Positions 7,701-15,292 of a stretch of DNA of 22,124 nucleotides are shown here, in pieces. A model generated the notes under the pieces. It did not search any database. It saw only the letters and a list, made by a program, of their open reading frames with translations, and was not told the origin of the DNA. How positions within the stretch are numbered: position 1 is the stretch's first letter; each line of letters begins with the position of its first letter. A program made the position numbers and the translations under genes. Source of the stretch: a virus; the IMG/VR virus record IMGVR_UViG_3300030328_001158, positions 1 through 22,124 of that record; one strand, written 5' to 3'.

Positions 7701-9685
7701 TTTTTTACAGCTTTCATAACTTCAAAAAATTCTGGAGATGAAAACATTGACACTTTTTCTGCTAGAGTTTTATCATATCCATATTTTATTATTCCTCTAC
7801 CTACAGGCAAGGCTAATATTGGAGCCATTACAGCAGAAAAAAGAGTAAAGCCAACTGCTCCTGCATTTGATAATTCACCACCAAGAGGAGATACAAATTT
7901 ACCATTCTTATCTGTTATTAATTCTTGAGCACCTTCAGCTGCACCTATACTCATAGCATAAAAAAGTTGCATACCTGCTGCTGTTCGCATAGGATGATTG
8001 GTGCTTCTAATTATACTTTCTTTTAAAAATCTTTTTGATGTAAGTGGTATTCTAAGATTTAATGTTCCTAAACCAGCAACATCTTTTCCTTCATCAAGTG
8101 CGTTAAAAGCTCTGGTTAATTGTTCTCTACTAATCTTACCATTTTGCATGATGTTAAAAGCATCTTCACCTGTTTTAGTTTTAGCAACAAAGTCTTTACC
8201 ACTTCTTCTTAACATACCAGTTGAAACTGCATTGATACCAAACAATGCTGATGCACCACCAAAAATATCTGATATTGTTGCTCCTAAAGGTTTTCCTTCA
8301 AACGCAACTTGTCCTGTTACTTCATCTACTCTAGGTCTAGCACCCGGAATAGTTACATCTGCTTCCATACCTATTTCTTTTGTAACCTTATCAAGATTTG
8401 CAATATCTTCTGGGCTAAACCCAAAGAAAGATGGTGTTGTTTTTGCTATGCTGTACATAATTAAATCAGATACACTCTCAGAACTTGCACCTGTGATGTC
8501 GCTTACTTTAAGATCAGGGTTATTTAATTCTTCTTCAGTAAATTTTGTATAACCTAAAGTTTCAGAAAAAGGCAAACGCATTAAAGTATTAGCCAACTCA
8601 CCAACACCTTTTGGTGTAAACCCTAGTGATTTACCTATTCCATCTTCAAAGAAATCTGTTAGTGTTCTGTTACGAGATTCTTGTCCAGTAATATACCTAC
8701 CGAAAGGTTTACCATCTTTTTTCTCATATATACCAGTAATACCACTAGCAAGTTCAGTAAATAATGCACCTGCATAAGCCATGTGCCAATTTATACCACG
8801 TTTAGCATTGGTAATTGACTCATCTGTTTTTTTAGCTAAGTCTACCATTTCTTGATTAAATGGATCATCAAGAGTAACTGTTTTTAGACCACCAATAACT
8901 TTAGGAAGAGTAAAGTCTAGAGAAAGAAATCTACCAGACTCAGGAGCAAATTCTGGATCTGTTGTTCTTCTAAGAACTTCTGCTTCATCACCAGCTTTAA
9001 ATTCTTTGCCGTATTCGTTTACACCTAAAACAGTATTTAACTCCATCATCGTTTTTTCAAGACCAGCTATTCCTTGCGGATCATTTTCTCTAAAATATTC
9101 TAAAGCATTACGATTGTTTCTTAATATATCGTAAGTATTTTTAGTTATTATTCCTCTCATTGAACGCTTTGCTTGATCACTAGAGGCAGCTATAGCACCA
9201 ATATTTGCATCACCAAGTTGTGCAGAAACAAAAGGCAATACATTATTTACTATAAATTGGTTTAAAGTAAAAGAACTGCCATCTTCATTACCAACACTTC
9301 CATCTTGTCGTCTAGGAAAGTTTACAGCAAACAAAGCTGTGCCATTTTTTGCAGTAAGACTTGTATCAAAATTTTGTACATCATCTTTTGGTGTAAAAGC
9401 ATGACGCATATCTACATCAGCCATAAGAGTTTTTTCAACACCACTTTTAGGTAATTTGTATTTTAATTCTGTAGGTTCACTTATAATACCAAGATTACGC
9501 AAACGTGTACGTTCTTGTTGTTCTTTTATTAATCTTTCTTCTCTATTTGGATCTATTTGTTCAACAACTTCTGGTATATTTGGACCTAATTCTGGAGAAA
9601 CATCTGGCAAAACCTGATCAACGTCTAATGGACCAGTTGCTCTAGCTGCCGGATCTATCTTCATTCCTTCTGTTAAATCAGTCAC
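4781..9685 (-). CDS. Giant internal virion / ejection protein (1634 aa)
   Basis: The largest gene in the window. The protein is mainly alpha-helical with many charged segments. Two hydrophobic, glycine/alanine-rich stretches lie near residues 563-588 and 603-628, and a third weaker one near 1458-1485. The N-terminal 100 residues are proline- and acid-rich. No lysozyme or transglycosylase motif was recognised. Size, composition and place behind several smaller internal virion-like genes fit the role of T7 gp16: a core protein ejected into the cell ahead of the DNA that helps form the trans-envelope channel. This is inference from architecture; sequence identity to gp16 is not claimed. A tape-measure protein is the main alternative, disfavoured by the nozzle/fibre order upstream. 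The start is GTG overlapping the upstream TAG (TAGTG), with GGGAG nine bases earlier. Confidence 0.65.
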   Translation of the reverse strand: MTDLTEGMKIDPAARATGPLDVDQVLPDVSPELGPNIPEVVEQIDPNREERLIKEQQERTRLRNLGIISEPTELKYKLPKSGVEKTLMADVDMRHAFTPKDDVQNFDTSLTAKNGTALFAVNFPRRQDGSVGNEDGSSFTLNQFIVNNVLPFVSAQLGDANIGAIAASSDQAKRSMRGIITKNTYDILRNNRNALEYFRENDPQGIAGLEKTMMELNTVLGVNEYGKEFKAGDEAEVLRRTTDPEFAPESGRFLSLDFTLPKVIGGLKTVTLDDPFNQEMVDLAKKTDESITNAKRGINWHMAYAGALFTELASGITGIYEKKDGKPFGRYITGQESRNRTLTDFFEDGIGKSLGFTPKGVGELANTLMRLPFSETLGYTKFTEEELNNPDLKVSDITGASSESVSDLIMYSIAKTTPSFFGFSPEDIANLDKVTKEIGMEADVTIPGARPRVDEVTGQVAFEGKPLGATISDIFGGASALFGINAVSTGMLRRSGKDFVAKTKTGEDAFNIMQNGKISREQLTRAFNALDEGKDVAGLGTLNLRIPLTSKRFLKESIIRSTNHPMRTAAGMQLFYAMSIGAAEGAQELITDKNGKFVSPLGGELSNAGAVGFTLFSAVMAPILALPVGRGIIKYGYDKTLAEKVSMFSSPEFFEVMKAVKNRSGVSFRQAKKIDKIIQDELINLRDEFPEQFDQIYKSLDEVNKGNALYLENGRKAGIPEAELQQDIKNMKEITDHATTYLFMASARSFYDTKAVTNIIKGSLSRNSMKKLADQAKDAAIVEANANNAQLTLANLIIKQINRLEDRQTKTAGIEDKAGLDRAMLKQQEQLAKMLRDNIGGVNPDELIRSMKTLFNTAEDLATGVVDTAEATRVVKNALAGLTDEVDKNIFISNIFMANETGTIKGFENIIDEALPNLRKAINERDKSIKTFSNLVANNVTFEGRERPVRPANKATAQHKIIMKSYDEAKEKSDALYDEVYKKIGGKQELYPVQKLRDILETQSTALDYGPAAASRLKTILRKSLKPLEAEAKELGLEAPRDSVTFKEAHQLRSDLADALFKEYRTANPDGAYINLLGETIDTINDSMEAFLERPQNVNIKNAFEEAQKNYKDNVAGLFYNSRVLRTTKEEKFSNLFTKIFNATSMDGQRDAFDKMFPEGSANRKQAENLLREEMLRVVIGNQSKMTQQQFENALRKKVRNLEVGMFGTKAEGGFLDILLGSEKNAKDYKTLETFLPEIEETGAVNTVAPMVKIDQESRSELSKLKFYEEKQLALKKGDKLNESLNKAVKQINVRNLDSVDEINVGYWKALAGTDEKSGFTQTTLDHILGSGRSNDGSQAAARYKSLIKDMENLVGVDDADNFAELLNRALLFDVFDQNLKRRKALNEIQPKEDQYILRENAETRRKIWIQHEDLWNTAFGKHARSIAHAIDMTVLAEQPARSVLQFAETVNKLSANGLLSRAWGAARGVVSLRYIGSEILLRNMLNDKSGILLNVLSTPELSPYIMDAVRYGQTPARMQNYFKTQFMAAMIAQKDDQSDIDDIQKHMNGFFKEAVKQKQDPVQLIMSMYFVSKNPELRKQLQIDLQRANQGLPSKLPTIMRESVSTPRGVKERLRPRAEDSPLLDQMKNLGLL

Positions 9686-11757
9686 TAATTTGAACTCCCT
9701 GTTAAACTATTTGCAAGATCTTGATTTTGCTGTTGATTTTGTGCTCCACCGGAAGTTTGAAGGTCTTGTATTATTTCTTCTCCACTTCCTCCGGCTTCTC
9801 CATCAGCACCTTCTCCTAAAATTCGTATTAAATCATTTTGACCTCTAGATACTAACATCGCTCTTAAAAGAGGTGAAGCCTTTTCCACATCTCCATTATG
9901 TAATTCATTAATCCAATATCTAGCTGTTGATTGATAACCCGGTGTACTTAACGAATCTCCTGTTGTATTATTATGATTTCGTATTAATTTTTTTGAAGCT
10001 GGTGATATATAGTATCTATTTTGACCGCCAAGACTAGCTGTAAACTTTTGTCTATCTTCTGCATCTACTATAGAATTTTTTGCATCATTATGTATAGCAC
10101 CGATACCTCTCATCATATCAGCCAATACAACATTTCTATTACTACTATAAATACCAAATAGTGCTTCAAAGTTTCTATCAAAGTCAGCATTAGATACAGC
10201 ATTACCACCGCCACCACCTTGAATAAACTTAGCGTATAAGAAAGCTAGTTTAACTCTTTGAAAGTTAAATAAATATGTTTGATCATCTGTACTATTTGCT
10301 AATCCAGCTTTAAATTTTTGTAATTTTTTACTTAAATTTACTGTTTGTTCTTCTGAAAGCCCAATTACTTTTTTGTCTTTTTGTATATTAGAAATAGTAG
10401 AATCAAGTTCACTAAATAAAGAATCTCTAATTTGTTCTTTGTTTGGTCCTATTATTTCTTCAGTACCAACATTTACAAAACTTTGTCCTGTTAAATCAAC
10501 AGCACCGCCTGTTAAAGATTTCAAACCTTCAGCAAAAACTGTTACAAATGTAGAAATTTTTCTATCAATATTTGCATTTGCAGGAGAAACATCTACATTA
10601 CCCTCAGATGCTATTTTTGCAATAGCTACTGTAGTGCTTTTTAGTTCAGCAGCTGATCTTCCGTGTAATTTATCTCTATCAGAAGCAGTTGTAGGTACTA
10701 TTTCAAAATTAGGATTTACATCACCTTGTCCACTACCTTTTAAAAATCCTCTAGCGGTAACAGCAGGTTGAAAATAACTACTTGCTTCTTTAAATGCTGT
10801 TCTCATTTCTAGTTCGCTTGGAGTGCCACCCATGAGATTTTTCATTTCACCATAAAATTCTTCCATAGATATATCTTCATTTATCATTCTATCGTTAAGA
10901 TTAGCAAATCTATCGTTGGCTAATTTTTGTAATCTTGGTGGTAAACTCTGACCTAAAGTTGTCTTTGTCTGTGCAAAAACACTACCGAGTGCTCTACCAG
11001 CTATGTTCTCACTAGGTCCACTTATCTTCCATCCTGCATTAAGTTCTTTTGCAGCTGGAATCATATTCTTTTCATTTTTCTCTACAATGGCTGCATTAGC
11101 AACACCAGCAAGATTTGGACTAGCTCCAAATAAACTTTGTCCGGTTATGAGAAGAGGCACTCCTATAGTATCTTTAGCAGAACCTCCTTTTTGCATTGCC
11201 TCATCATGTTTAGAATAAATTAAATCTTTGATTGATTGTCCAAAAGTAGGATTATTTTCTAATAGTTGTTGATACGCATCTCTATATGATAAAGTATTAT
11301 CTTCTGCTCTCATTACTCCAATAACTTTGTTAGCGTGTTTTATTATTGCGTCATCTCTTGCAAATTGTCTTTCATCTCTAGTTTTAAATGCACTTAAATC
11401 AAGAGAAGGTACAGCACCAGCAACACTCTCAGGAACACCTCTTAACCTAGCACCACCATTTATCAAAAATTTAGTAGGATCAAGTTTATCATTTTTTCTT
11501 TTCGCAAGTTCTTTTCTCTGTAATTGGTCAGCTATCATTTTATCATAGCCACTACGATCTTCTCCCGGTAAGAAAAATCCTCGTGTTTGTCTTTCTATTT
11601 GAGCTTGCCCTGCTGTAAACTCTCTTTGTTCTCTTGCTTGTTTATCTTGTCTTTCAAACAGAATTTCTTGTTGTCTTCTTGCTTCTTTAGCTTCCATAAA
11701 TCCAGTAAATGCTTGTCCTATGCCACCAAGAACAGCTGCTTTCATTAATTTACCCAT
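9685..11757 (-). CDS. Probable internal virion protein (690 aa)
   Basis: A 690-aa protein. It starts with a short hydrophobic stretch (KAAVLGGIGQAFTGFM) followed by a strongly charged, Gln/Arg/Glu-rich helix (about residues 22-60), and ends in a Gly/Gln/Asn/Ser-rich disordered tail (about 645-690). The middle is helical with no domain recognised. An N-terminal amphipathic helix plus long helical body just before the giant protein suggests the position of T7 gp15, the second core protein ejected with gp16. This is by context. It overlaps the upstream gene by eight bases and the giant gene by one, so the proteins are likely made together in fixed ratio. Confidence 0.6.
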   Translation of the reverse strand: MGKLMKAAVLGGIGQAFTGFMEAKEARRQQEILFERQDKQAREQREFTAGQAQIERQTRGFFLPGEDRSGYDKMIADQLQRKELAKRKNDKLDPTKFLINGGARLRGVPESVAGAVPSLDLSAFKTRDERQFARDDAIIKHANKVIGVMRAEDNTLSYRDAYQQLLENNPTFGQSIKDLIYSKHDEAMQKGGSAKDTIGVPLLITGQSLFGASPNLAGVANAAIVEKNEKNMIPAAKELNAGWKISGPSENIAGRALGSVFAQTKTTLGQSLPPRLQKLANDRFANLNDRMINEDISMEEFYGEMKNLMGGTPSELEMRTAFKEASSYFQPAVTARGFLKGSGQGDVNPNFEIVPTTASDRDKLHGRSAAELKSTTVAIAKIASEGNVDVSPANANIDRKISTFVTVFAEGLKSLTGGAVDLTGQSFVNVGTEEIIGPNKEQIRDSLFSELDSTISNIQKDKKVIGLSEEQTVNLSKKLQKFKAGLANSTDDQTYLFNFQRVKLAFLYAKFIQGGGGGNAVSNADFDRNFEALFGIYSSNRNVVLADMMRGIGAIHNDAKNSIVDAEDRQKFTASLGGQNRYYISPASKKLIRNHNNTTGDSLSTPGYQSTARYWINELHNGDVEKASPLLRAMLVSRGQNDLIRILGEGADGEAGGSGEEIIQDLQTSGGAQNQQQNQDLANSLTGSSN

Positions 11758-12307
11758 CTACTTTCTCCATTTCCATAAAGTTTTCAGCCGTTTTCTTTTC
11801 TTTTGGTTGATCTTCTTCTTCTCCGCTTTCATCTAAAGGCATATCTATTAATTGTAAATATCTTTCAGGATTTAAATCTTTCATTATATCAAAGACTACA
11901 TCACTATCTATTGATGTTTTTGGTGGATTATTTAACATTCTTGGTGTAATCCCTGCTTTGTCTGCTTGTATAGCCATGTGTACAGCTAGTAAGGGATTAA
12001 GAATTTCTGCTACATCTGGTGTAAATTTACCTTCTGTAAATCCTGCAAATGTGATAGTACGCACTAGAGTTTCAATAGGAACACCTGCATCAATTAATTG
12101 AATCATTGTCATTCTATTTTCTGGAACCATCATCTTTGCTTTTATTTCTTCATAAGCATCTTCAACATCAGCGTGTTCTGGTGGTTGTTCCCAAGCCCAT
12201 TTACCCGGAGGTGTAGTTAAGCCATATCCTGCTGGCGGAACAGAGAAAGGATCTATTTTATCTCTGTCATATTGTTGTTGTTTTTTATTTGGTTTTTTTC
12301 TAGCCAT
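11750..12307 (-). CDS. Conserved marine-phage protein of unknown function, ejection block
   Basis: A 185-aa protein with a basic N-terminus (ARKKPNKKQQQ), then a DPFSVPPAGYGLT...PPGKWAWEQPPEH segment, a helical core with IQLIDAGVPIETLVRTITFAGFTEGKFTPDVAEIL, and an acidic/lysine-rich tail. The DPF..P.PG..LT..PG...WE.P opening and the G-V-P-I-E-x-L-V...G-F-x-E-G-K-F core are familiar from proteins encoded next to virion genes of many marine phages, but I know of no assigned function. There is no membrane segment. It starts on the stop of the small glycine-rich gene (TAATG) and overlaps the 690-aa gene. A minor virion or assembly protein is the likely role. Confidence 0.55.
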   Translation of the reverse strand: MARKKPNKKQQQYDRDKIDPFSVPPAGYGLTTPPGKWAWEQPPEHADVEDAYEEIKAKMMVPENRMTMIQLIDAGVPIETLVRTITFAGFTEGKFTPDVAEILNPLLAVHMAIQADKAGITPRMLNNPPKTSIDSDVVFDIMKDLNPERYLQLIDMPLDESGEEEDQPKEKKTAENFMEMEKVDG

Positions 12308-12618
12308 TATACAATATCCTTAAATATTCTTTGAGCAGCTACTTGTGGATCTCTGTACGCTAATTCTAATTCTCTTTGAAGTATTGCTTCTATTTGTGCA
12401 TTAGCTTGTCTACTTGCTACAACTCTATTTTGTATAGATGCTCTACTTTCTTGTGCGCCTTCACTCATTTGCATAAATGCTGCAAGCCTATCTTGAGCCG
12501 TTGTTTGTGGTTTTTGCTGCTGTGAAGATCCACCACCGCCACCACCTTTTAATTTGCTACCAATAAAATTTGTAGCAATTCCACTAATAATTCCTCCTAA
12601 AAATTTTTTTTGTCTCAT
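12307..12618 (-). CDS. Small glycine-rich protein, possible minor virion component
   Basis: The open frame extends to 12669, but the ATG at 12618 is preferred: AGGA lies seven bases before it, and it begins four bases after the stop of the 453-aa gene. The resulting 103-aa protein has a short amphipathic/hydrophobic N-terminal helix (KKFLGGIISGIATNFIG), a glycine run followed by Ser/Gln (GGGGGGSSQQQ), and a charged helix (about residues 44-95) ending in AYRDPQVAAQRIFKDI. The helix-linker-helix shape is common for small membrane-interacting proteins in phage ejection clusters. No domain is recognised. Confidence 0.55.
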   Translation of the reverse strand: MRQKKFLGGIISGIATNFIGSKLKGGGGGGSSQQQKPQTTAQDRLAAFMQMSEGAQESRASIQNRVVASRQANAQIEAILQRELELAYRDPQVAAQRIFKDIV

Positions 12619-12622
12619 AGTA

Positions 12623-13984
12623 TTATCCTTGTCCAAAAATAGATTCAAGTGCAAATTGTCCAACAGCACCTAAAGCAGTACCAAAACTATCAGCGTAAGA
12701 AGCATCAGCAGCTAAATCTGCTCTTTGAGCCAACAAAGCAAATTGATGTGCTCTGTCTAATTTTGCTTCGGTAGTTCCAACAAGCCAACCTGCTTCATCT
12801 CTATATTGTTGCCACAACTGATTTTGTGCGGCTGTACTTAATCCTAATAATGCTTGAGCATTTACTCTATTAACTTCATTTTGTATAGCAGTATTTCTGG
12901 TGTTTACAGTTCTTCTCCACAAAGCATTAGAAGCATCTATTTGAGATCGCATAGTAGCATTAAATCTATCTCTAGCATCTTGTATTTTAGTATTAAACTC
13001 ACCTAGTGCTCTTTTTTGACCTACATTAAATTGGTCAATAGCCACAGATCTATTTGCATTTGCTTCGTCTACTTGTACACCAAGTTGTGCAAAAAACTCT
13101 TCTACCTGTATTTGGTTTTTAGCATTTAATTGTCGTGTAGCATTTTCTTGAGCTTGATCTGTAAATAGCTCTTGAACTTTTGTTTGATGTGAGATGGTGT
13201 TACTGTTTTGTTGATTAGTAAGATTTTGTGTATCTATACTTAAAAAGTTTCTAGCATTATTTACAGCAGATGTCAACCTTGCATTTAAGTTTTCTGTGTC
13301 CATTTGTGCAAAAGTTGCAGCTTTTGTTAATGCAGCCTGTTGTTGATTGGTAAGATTTTGTAATTGAATTTGTTTATAAGATTGTGCATCTGCGGCAGCT
13401 ATTGGTAATGCACTTTCAGCTACTGATTGTGCAATTGCAGCGGCAGCCATTGAAGAAGCACCTAGTCCTCTTTGTTGCATAACTTGTGATGCACCTCTAG
13501 CAGCACCAGAAGCCCAAGCTGGTAATGGTTTACCTTCTTCTATAGTTTTATATAATTCAGATAATTGGTATTGAACAGTAGCTTGTTCTTGTAAATCTTG
13601 TGTTGCTGCAATGGGTATAGCTTGTTCAGAAACACCACGTTGCGGAGCATCTATAACTTGAGTAGGAGCAGAAAGTGTAGCTGCTTGCATAGGAGCAAGT
13701 TGTTCAGCCCTTTGTGCTGTTTGAACTGTTGGAGTAGTAATTGGTGTAAGTTGTGTAGTGGGTGCCTGTGCAATATCAGGAACAGCAACCTGTCCTATAT
13801 CTGTTATTTGTGGTGTTTGTTGTAATTCTTCTGCTTGAACATTTTGTCCAGCCCCAACAAAAGTAGCTCCCGAAGGCAAAACTGGACCTGCTGCTTGGCT
13901 TCCAATAATGTCTATGATAGGAGCATTACGATCTTCTAAACCTATTGGTTGGTTTGTTTCTTCTGCTTCAGATAAATCTGTCAT
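12623..13984 (-). CDS. Ala/Gln/Asn-rich internal virion-like protein (453 aa)
   Basis: The first 130 residues are low-complexity, rich in Pro/Thr/Gln/Ala and probably disordered. The rest is a long Ala/Gln/Asn-rich helical rod. It includes an NLTNQQ motif used twice (near residues 210 and 254) and repeated ARxxFNxTMRSQIDxSNALWRR-like helices around 325-360. A final hydrophobic segment (about 430-450, FGTALGAVGQFALESIFG) closes the protein. No enzyme motif is seen. It opens the ejection block, preceding four more helical proteins, and is likely an internal core or scaffold-like virion component comparable in place to T7 gp14. Homology is not established. AAGGAAAA upstream gives a reasonable ribosome site. 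Confidence 0.55.
   Translation of the reverse strand: MTDLSEAEETNQPIGLEDRNAPIIDIIGSQAAGPVLPSGATFVGAGQNVQAEELQQTPQITDIGQVAVPDIAQAPTTQLTPITTPTVQTAQRAEQLAPMQAATLSAPTQVIDAPQRGVSEQAIPIAATQDLQEQATVQYQLSELYKTIEEGKPLPAWASGAARGASQVMQQRGLGASSMAAAAIAQSVAESALPIAAADAQSYKQIQLQNLTNQQQAALTKAATFAQMDTENLNARLTSAVNNARNFLSIDTQNLTNQQNSNTISHQTKVQELFTDQAQENATRQLNAKNQIQVEEFFAQLGVQVDEANANRSVAIDQFNVGQKRALGEFNTKIQDARDRFNATMRSQIDASNALWRRTVNTRNTAIQNEVNRVNAQALLGLSTAAQNQLWQQYRDEAGWLVGTTEAKLDRAHQFALLAQRADLAADASYADSFGTALGAVGQFALESIFGQG
12626..12629 (-). promoter_or_regulatory. Ribosome binding site deciding the start at 12618
   Basis: AGGA on the - strand lies seven bases upstream of the ATG at 12618. The longer frame beginning at 12669 would run inside the 453-aa gene for 46 bases without a comparable site. 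Confidence 0.55.
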
Positions 13985-14000
13985 ATTATTTTCCTTATAC

Positions 14001-14462
14001 CTACAAAGATTGTTCTAGTATGTTTATGTCTTTTAACCTATCCCAAGCATGACCATCAAAAACAGGATATACTTCTTTACTTTTGTAATCGACAATTATT
14101 AATGTCCAATTATTATCGTCATCAAAACCTATTGACATCAAACTATTGCCACCATCTAATAAACCTGTCGAGGCTGATAGATCTTGTTTCCAGTTAGATC
14201 CGCTAATTACAATGCAATAAGAGTAAGGATTACTTTTAGGTACCATTAATAGTGACCACTTTTTTTGTGGATTTACTGTAATTCCTATTAGAACTCCGTT
14301 ACTTCCTACTCCTTGCTCTGTTAATACTTCGCCAAAACTACTTTTAAGACCTTGTAAAAAACTTTGTCTTTCTCCGCACATTAATTGTTGTGCTTGTGTT
14401 GATGTTGCTAAAAAACTAGCAACTAAAATAAATATTACACCTATTATATTAAATATTTTCAT
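14001..14462 (-). CDS. Secreted small protein with signal peptide
   Basis: A 153-aa protein with a clear Sec signal peptide: MK, a hydrophobic core (residues 5-19), and a TQA-Q cleavage site after A24. The mature part begins QQLMCGERQSFLQGL, continues with GEVLTEQGVGSNGVLIGI, a KKWSLLMV strand and a second cysteine (C83), then an acidic region DDDNNWTLIIVDY. C29 and C83 could form a disulphide. The pattern CG-R-x-x-L...GE...G...W resembles small periplasmic proteins of alphaproteobacteria, which supports an alphaproteobacterial host and suggests capture from one; this is recalled family resemblance. The start overlaps the oxygenase stop as ATGA. A periplasmic role late in infection (lysis timing, envelope change or superinfection exclusion) is possible, but nothing selects one. 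Confidence 0.6.
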   Translation of the reverse strand: MKIFNIIGVIFILVASFLATSTQAQQLMCGERQSFLQGLKSSFGEVLTEQGVGSNGVLIGITVNPQKKWSLLMVPKSNPYSYCIVISGSNWKQDLSASTGLLDGGNSLMSIGFDDDNNWTLIIVDYKSKEVYPVFDGHAWDRLKDINILEQSL

Positions 14463-15031
14463 GCTAATTCAAACCATCCTGTTGCTATATATTTCTCTTC
14501 ATTAGGTGCTGGAACTCCTCTATGTGTATGAGTCCACTCTGATGACCAAATAAGAGTTAATCCTTTTTTTGGTTTTATTGCTGTTTTTTGTAAAAGAAAC
14601 TGTGTCTCTCCACCTTCTTCAACATCATTTAAATATGTCATAAATGCTAACACTCTTCCATTTGTTTTAGACAAATCTGACATACGCTCACAATGCCATG
14701 TTTTATATCCACCACCTTTAGGATATTTTTGAATATTAAACTCATTCGCTAATCTAAAATTTATACTATTTAAATTAGGAAACAATTCTGCATAACCATT
14801 GATACATTGTTGTAAAGAGCTAATGTAATCACTTATTGTTGGATGTTCACAATAAATAGGAATTGTTTTATCCCATGAATCCTTTATATCTTTATTAACT
14901 TTTGTAGTAGTTTTGCCTTCTCTCGCAATAAAATATGTATCGTCATTAAAAAAATCTATTAGTTGACTACAAATTTTTTCATTTATTGTTTTATAACCAA
15001 TAAAAGAATTTGGTACATCTAAAAGTTTCAA
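14459..15031 (-). CDS. 2OG-Fe(II) oxygenase, prolyl 4-hydroxylase-like
   Basis: A 190-aa protein with the full C-terminal catalytic half of prolyl-4-hydroxylase-type dioxygenases. NIQKYPKGGGYKTWHCE supplies H113-x-E115 (H-x-E instead of the commoner H-x-D). LAFMTYLNDVEEGGETQF is the typical strand-turn. SSEWTHTHRGVPAP carries H170, and KYIATGW carries the 2OG-binding K180. It is unrelated in detail to the other oxygenase at 585-1190, which uses arginine at this place. It lies in the late operon between short-fibre genes and a secreted protein, overlapping both by four bases (ATGA). A protein substrate such as a virion fibre or host envelope protein is plausible from this place, but inferred. 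The H-x-E variant still provides an iron ligand. Confidence 0.85.
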   Translation of the reverse strand: MKLLDVPNSFIGYKTINEKICSQLIDFFNDDTYFIAREGKTTTKVNKDIKDSWDKTIPIYCEHPTISDYISSLQQCINGYAELFPNLNSINFRLANEFNIQKYPKGGGYKTWHCERMSDLSKTNGRVLAFMTYLNDVEEGGETQFLLQKTAIKPKKGLTLIWSSEWTHTHRGVPAPNEEKYIATGWFELA

Positions 15032-15291
15032 TTTTTTAATTGTTCTTTAGCGGTCTTATAATTACTTTGAGCGAGAACTTTTGTAACAAAGTCTGCTTTA
15101 TTACTTGGAATGTCATCTGTAAAACTATTATCATCAATAAATTTTTCTGTCCATTCCTTGTGCATTTTTTTCCATGCCCTATTTTGTTCGCCTGTAACAG
15201 CAAGTTCGACCCATGTTTTTATATCTTCAATATCATTTTTTAATATTTTTTGATCGTCATCAGAGAAAGTTATTTTAATCGTATGTGCCAT
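15028..15291 (-). CDS. Small LNDxxxK-type protein, paralogue C
   Basis: The frame is open to 15366, but the ATG at 15291 is chosen: it starts one base after the previous gene's stop, has AGGTGG eight bases upstream, and aligns with the starts of its paralogues (MA...). The 87-aa product matches the next gene over its whole length: ITFSDDDQKILKNDIEDIKTW, AWKKMHKEW, then DDNSFTDDIPSNKADFV and SNYK. The family (short, acidic N-terminus, DIxxW centre) is common beside structural genes of marine phages; its job is unknown. Placement behind fibre genes suggests an assembly helper or a minor tail-tip part. It overlaps the hydroxylase gene by four bases. Confidence 0.7.
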   Translation of the reverse strand: MAHTIKITFSDDDQKILKNDIEDIKTWVELAVTGEQNRAWKKMHKEWTEKFIDDNSFTDDIPSNKADFVTKVLAQSNYKTAKEQLKN

Positions 15292-15292
15292 T

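Noticed and set aside
6807-8552. Long open frames on the + strand (170 and 184 codons) opposite the giant virion gene
   Set aside because: They have hydrophobic, low-complexity translations typical of the reverse of an AT-rich helical gene, lack good ribosome sites, and lie entirely within a convincing - strand gene.
4781-9685. Tape-measure protein of a long-tailed phage
   Set aside because: No sheath, tube, baseplate or tail-assembly frameshift genes nearby; gene order (adaptor, nozzle, fibres, internal proteins) is podovirus-like. Kept as an alternative only.
12602-12611. T-rich homopolymer near the start of the glycine-rich gene as a possible slippage site or terminator
   Set aside because: It encodes the KKF of the basic N-terminus, has no adjoining hairpin, and no alternative frame of useful length begins there.
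12619-12669. Longer start (12669) for the 103-aa glycine-rich gene
   Set aside because: It would extend 46 bases into the upstream gene with a Leu/Asn/Asp-rich, unconserved-looking leader; ATG 12618 has a proper ribosome site and natural spacing.
13598-13825. A 75-codon Cys-rich + strand frame
   Set aside because: It mirrors Gln/Ala codons of the 453-aa protein (TTG/TGC on the reverse), which explains the cysteine and leucine content. No ribosome site or domain.
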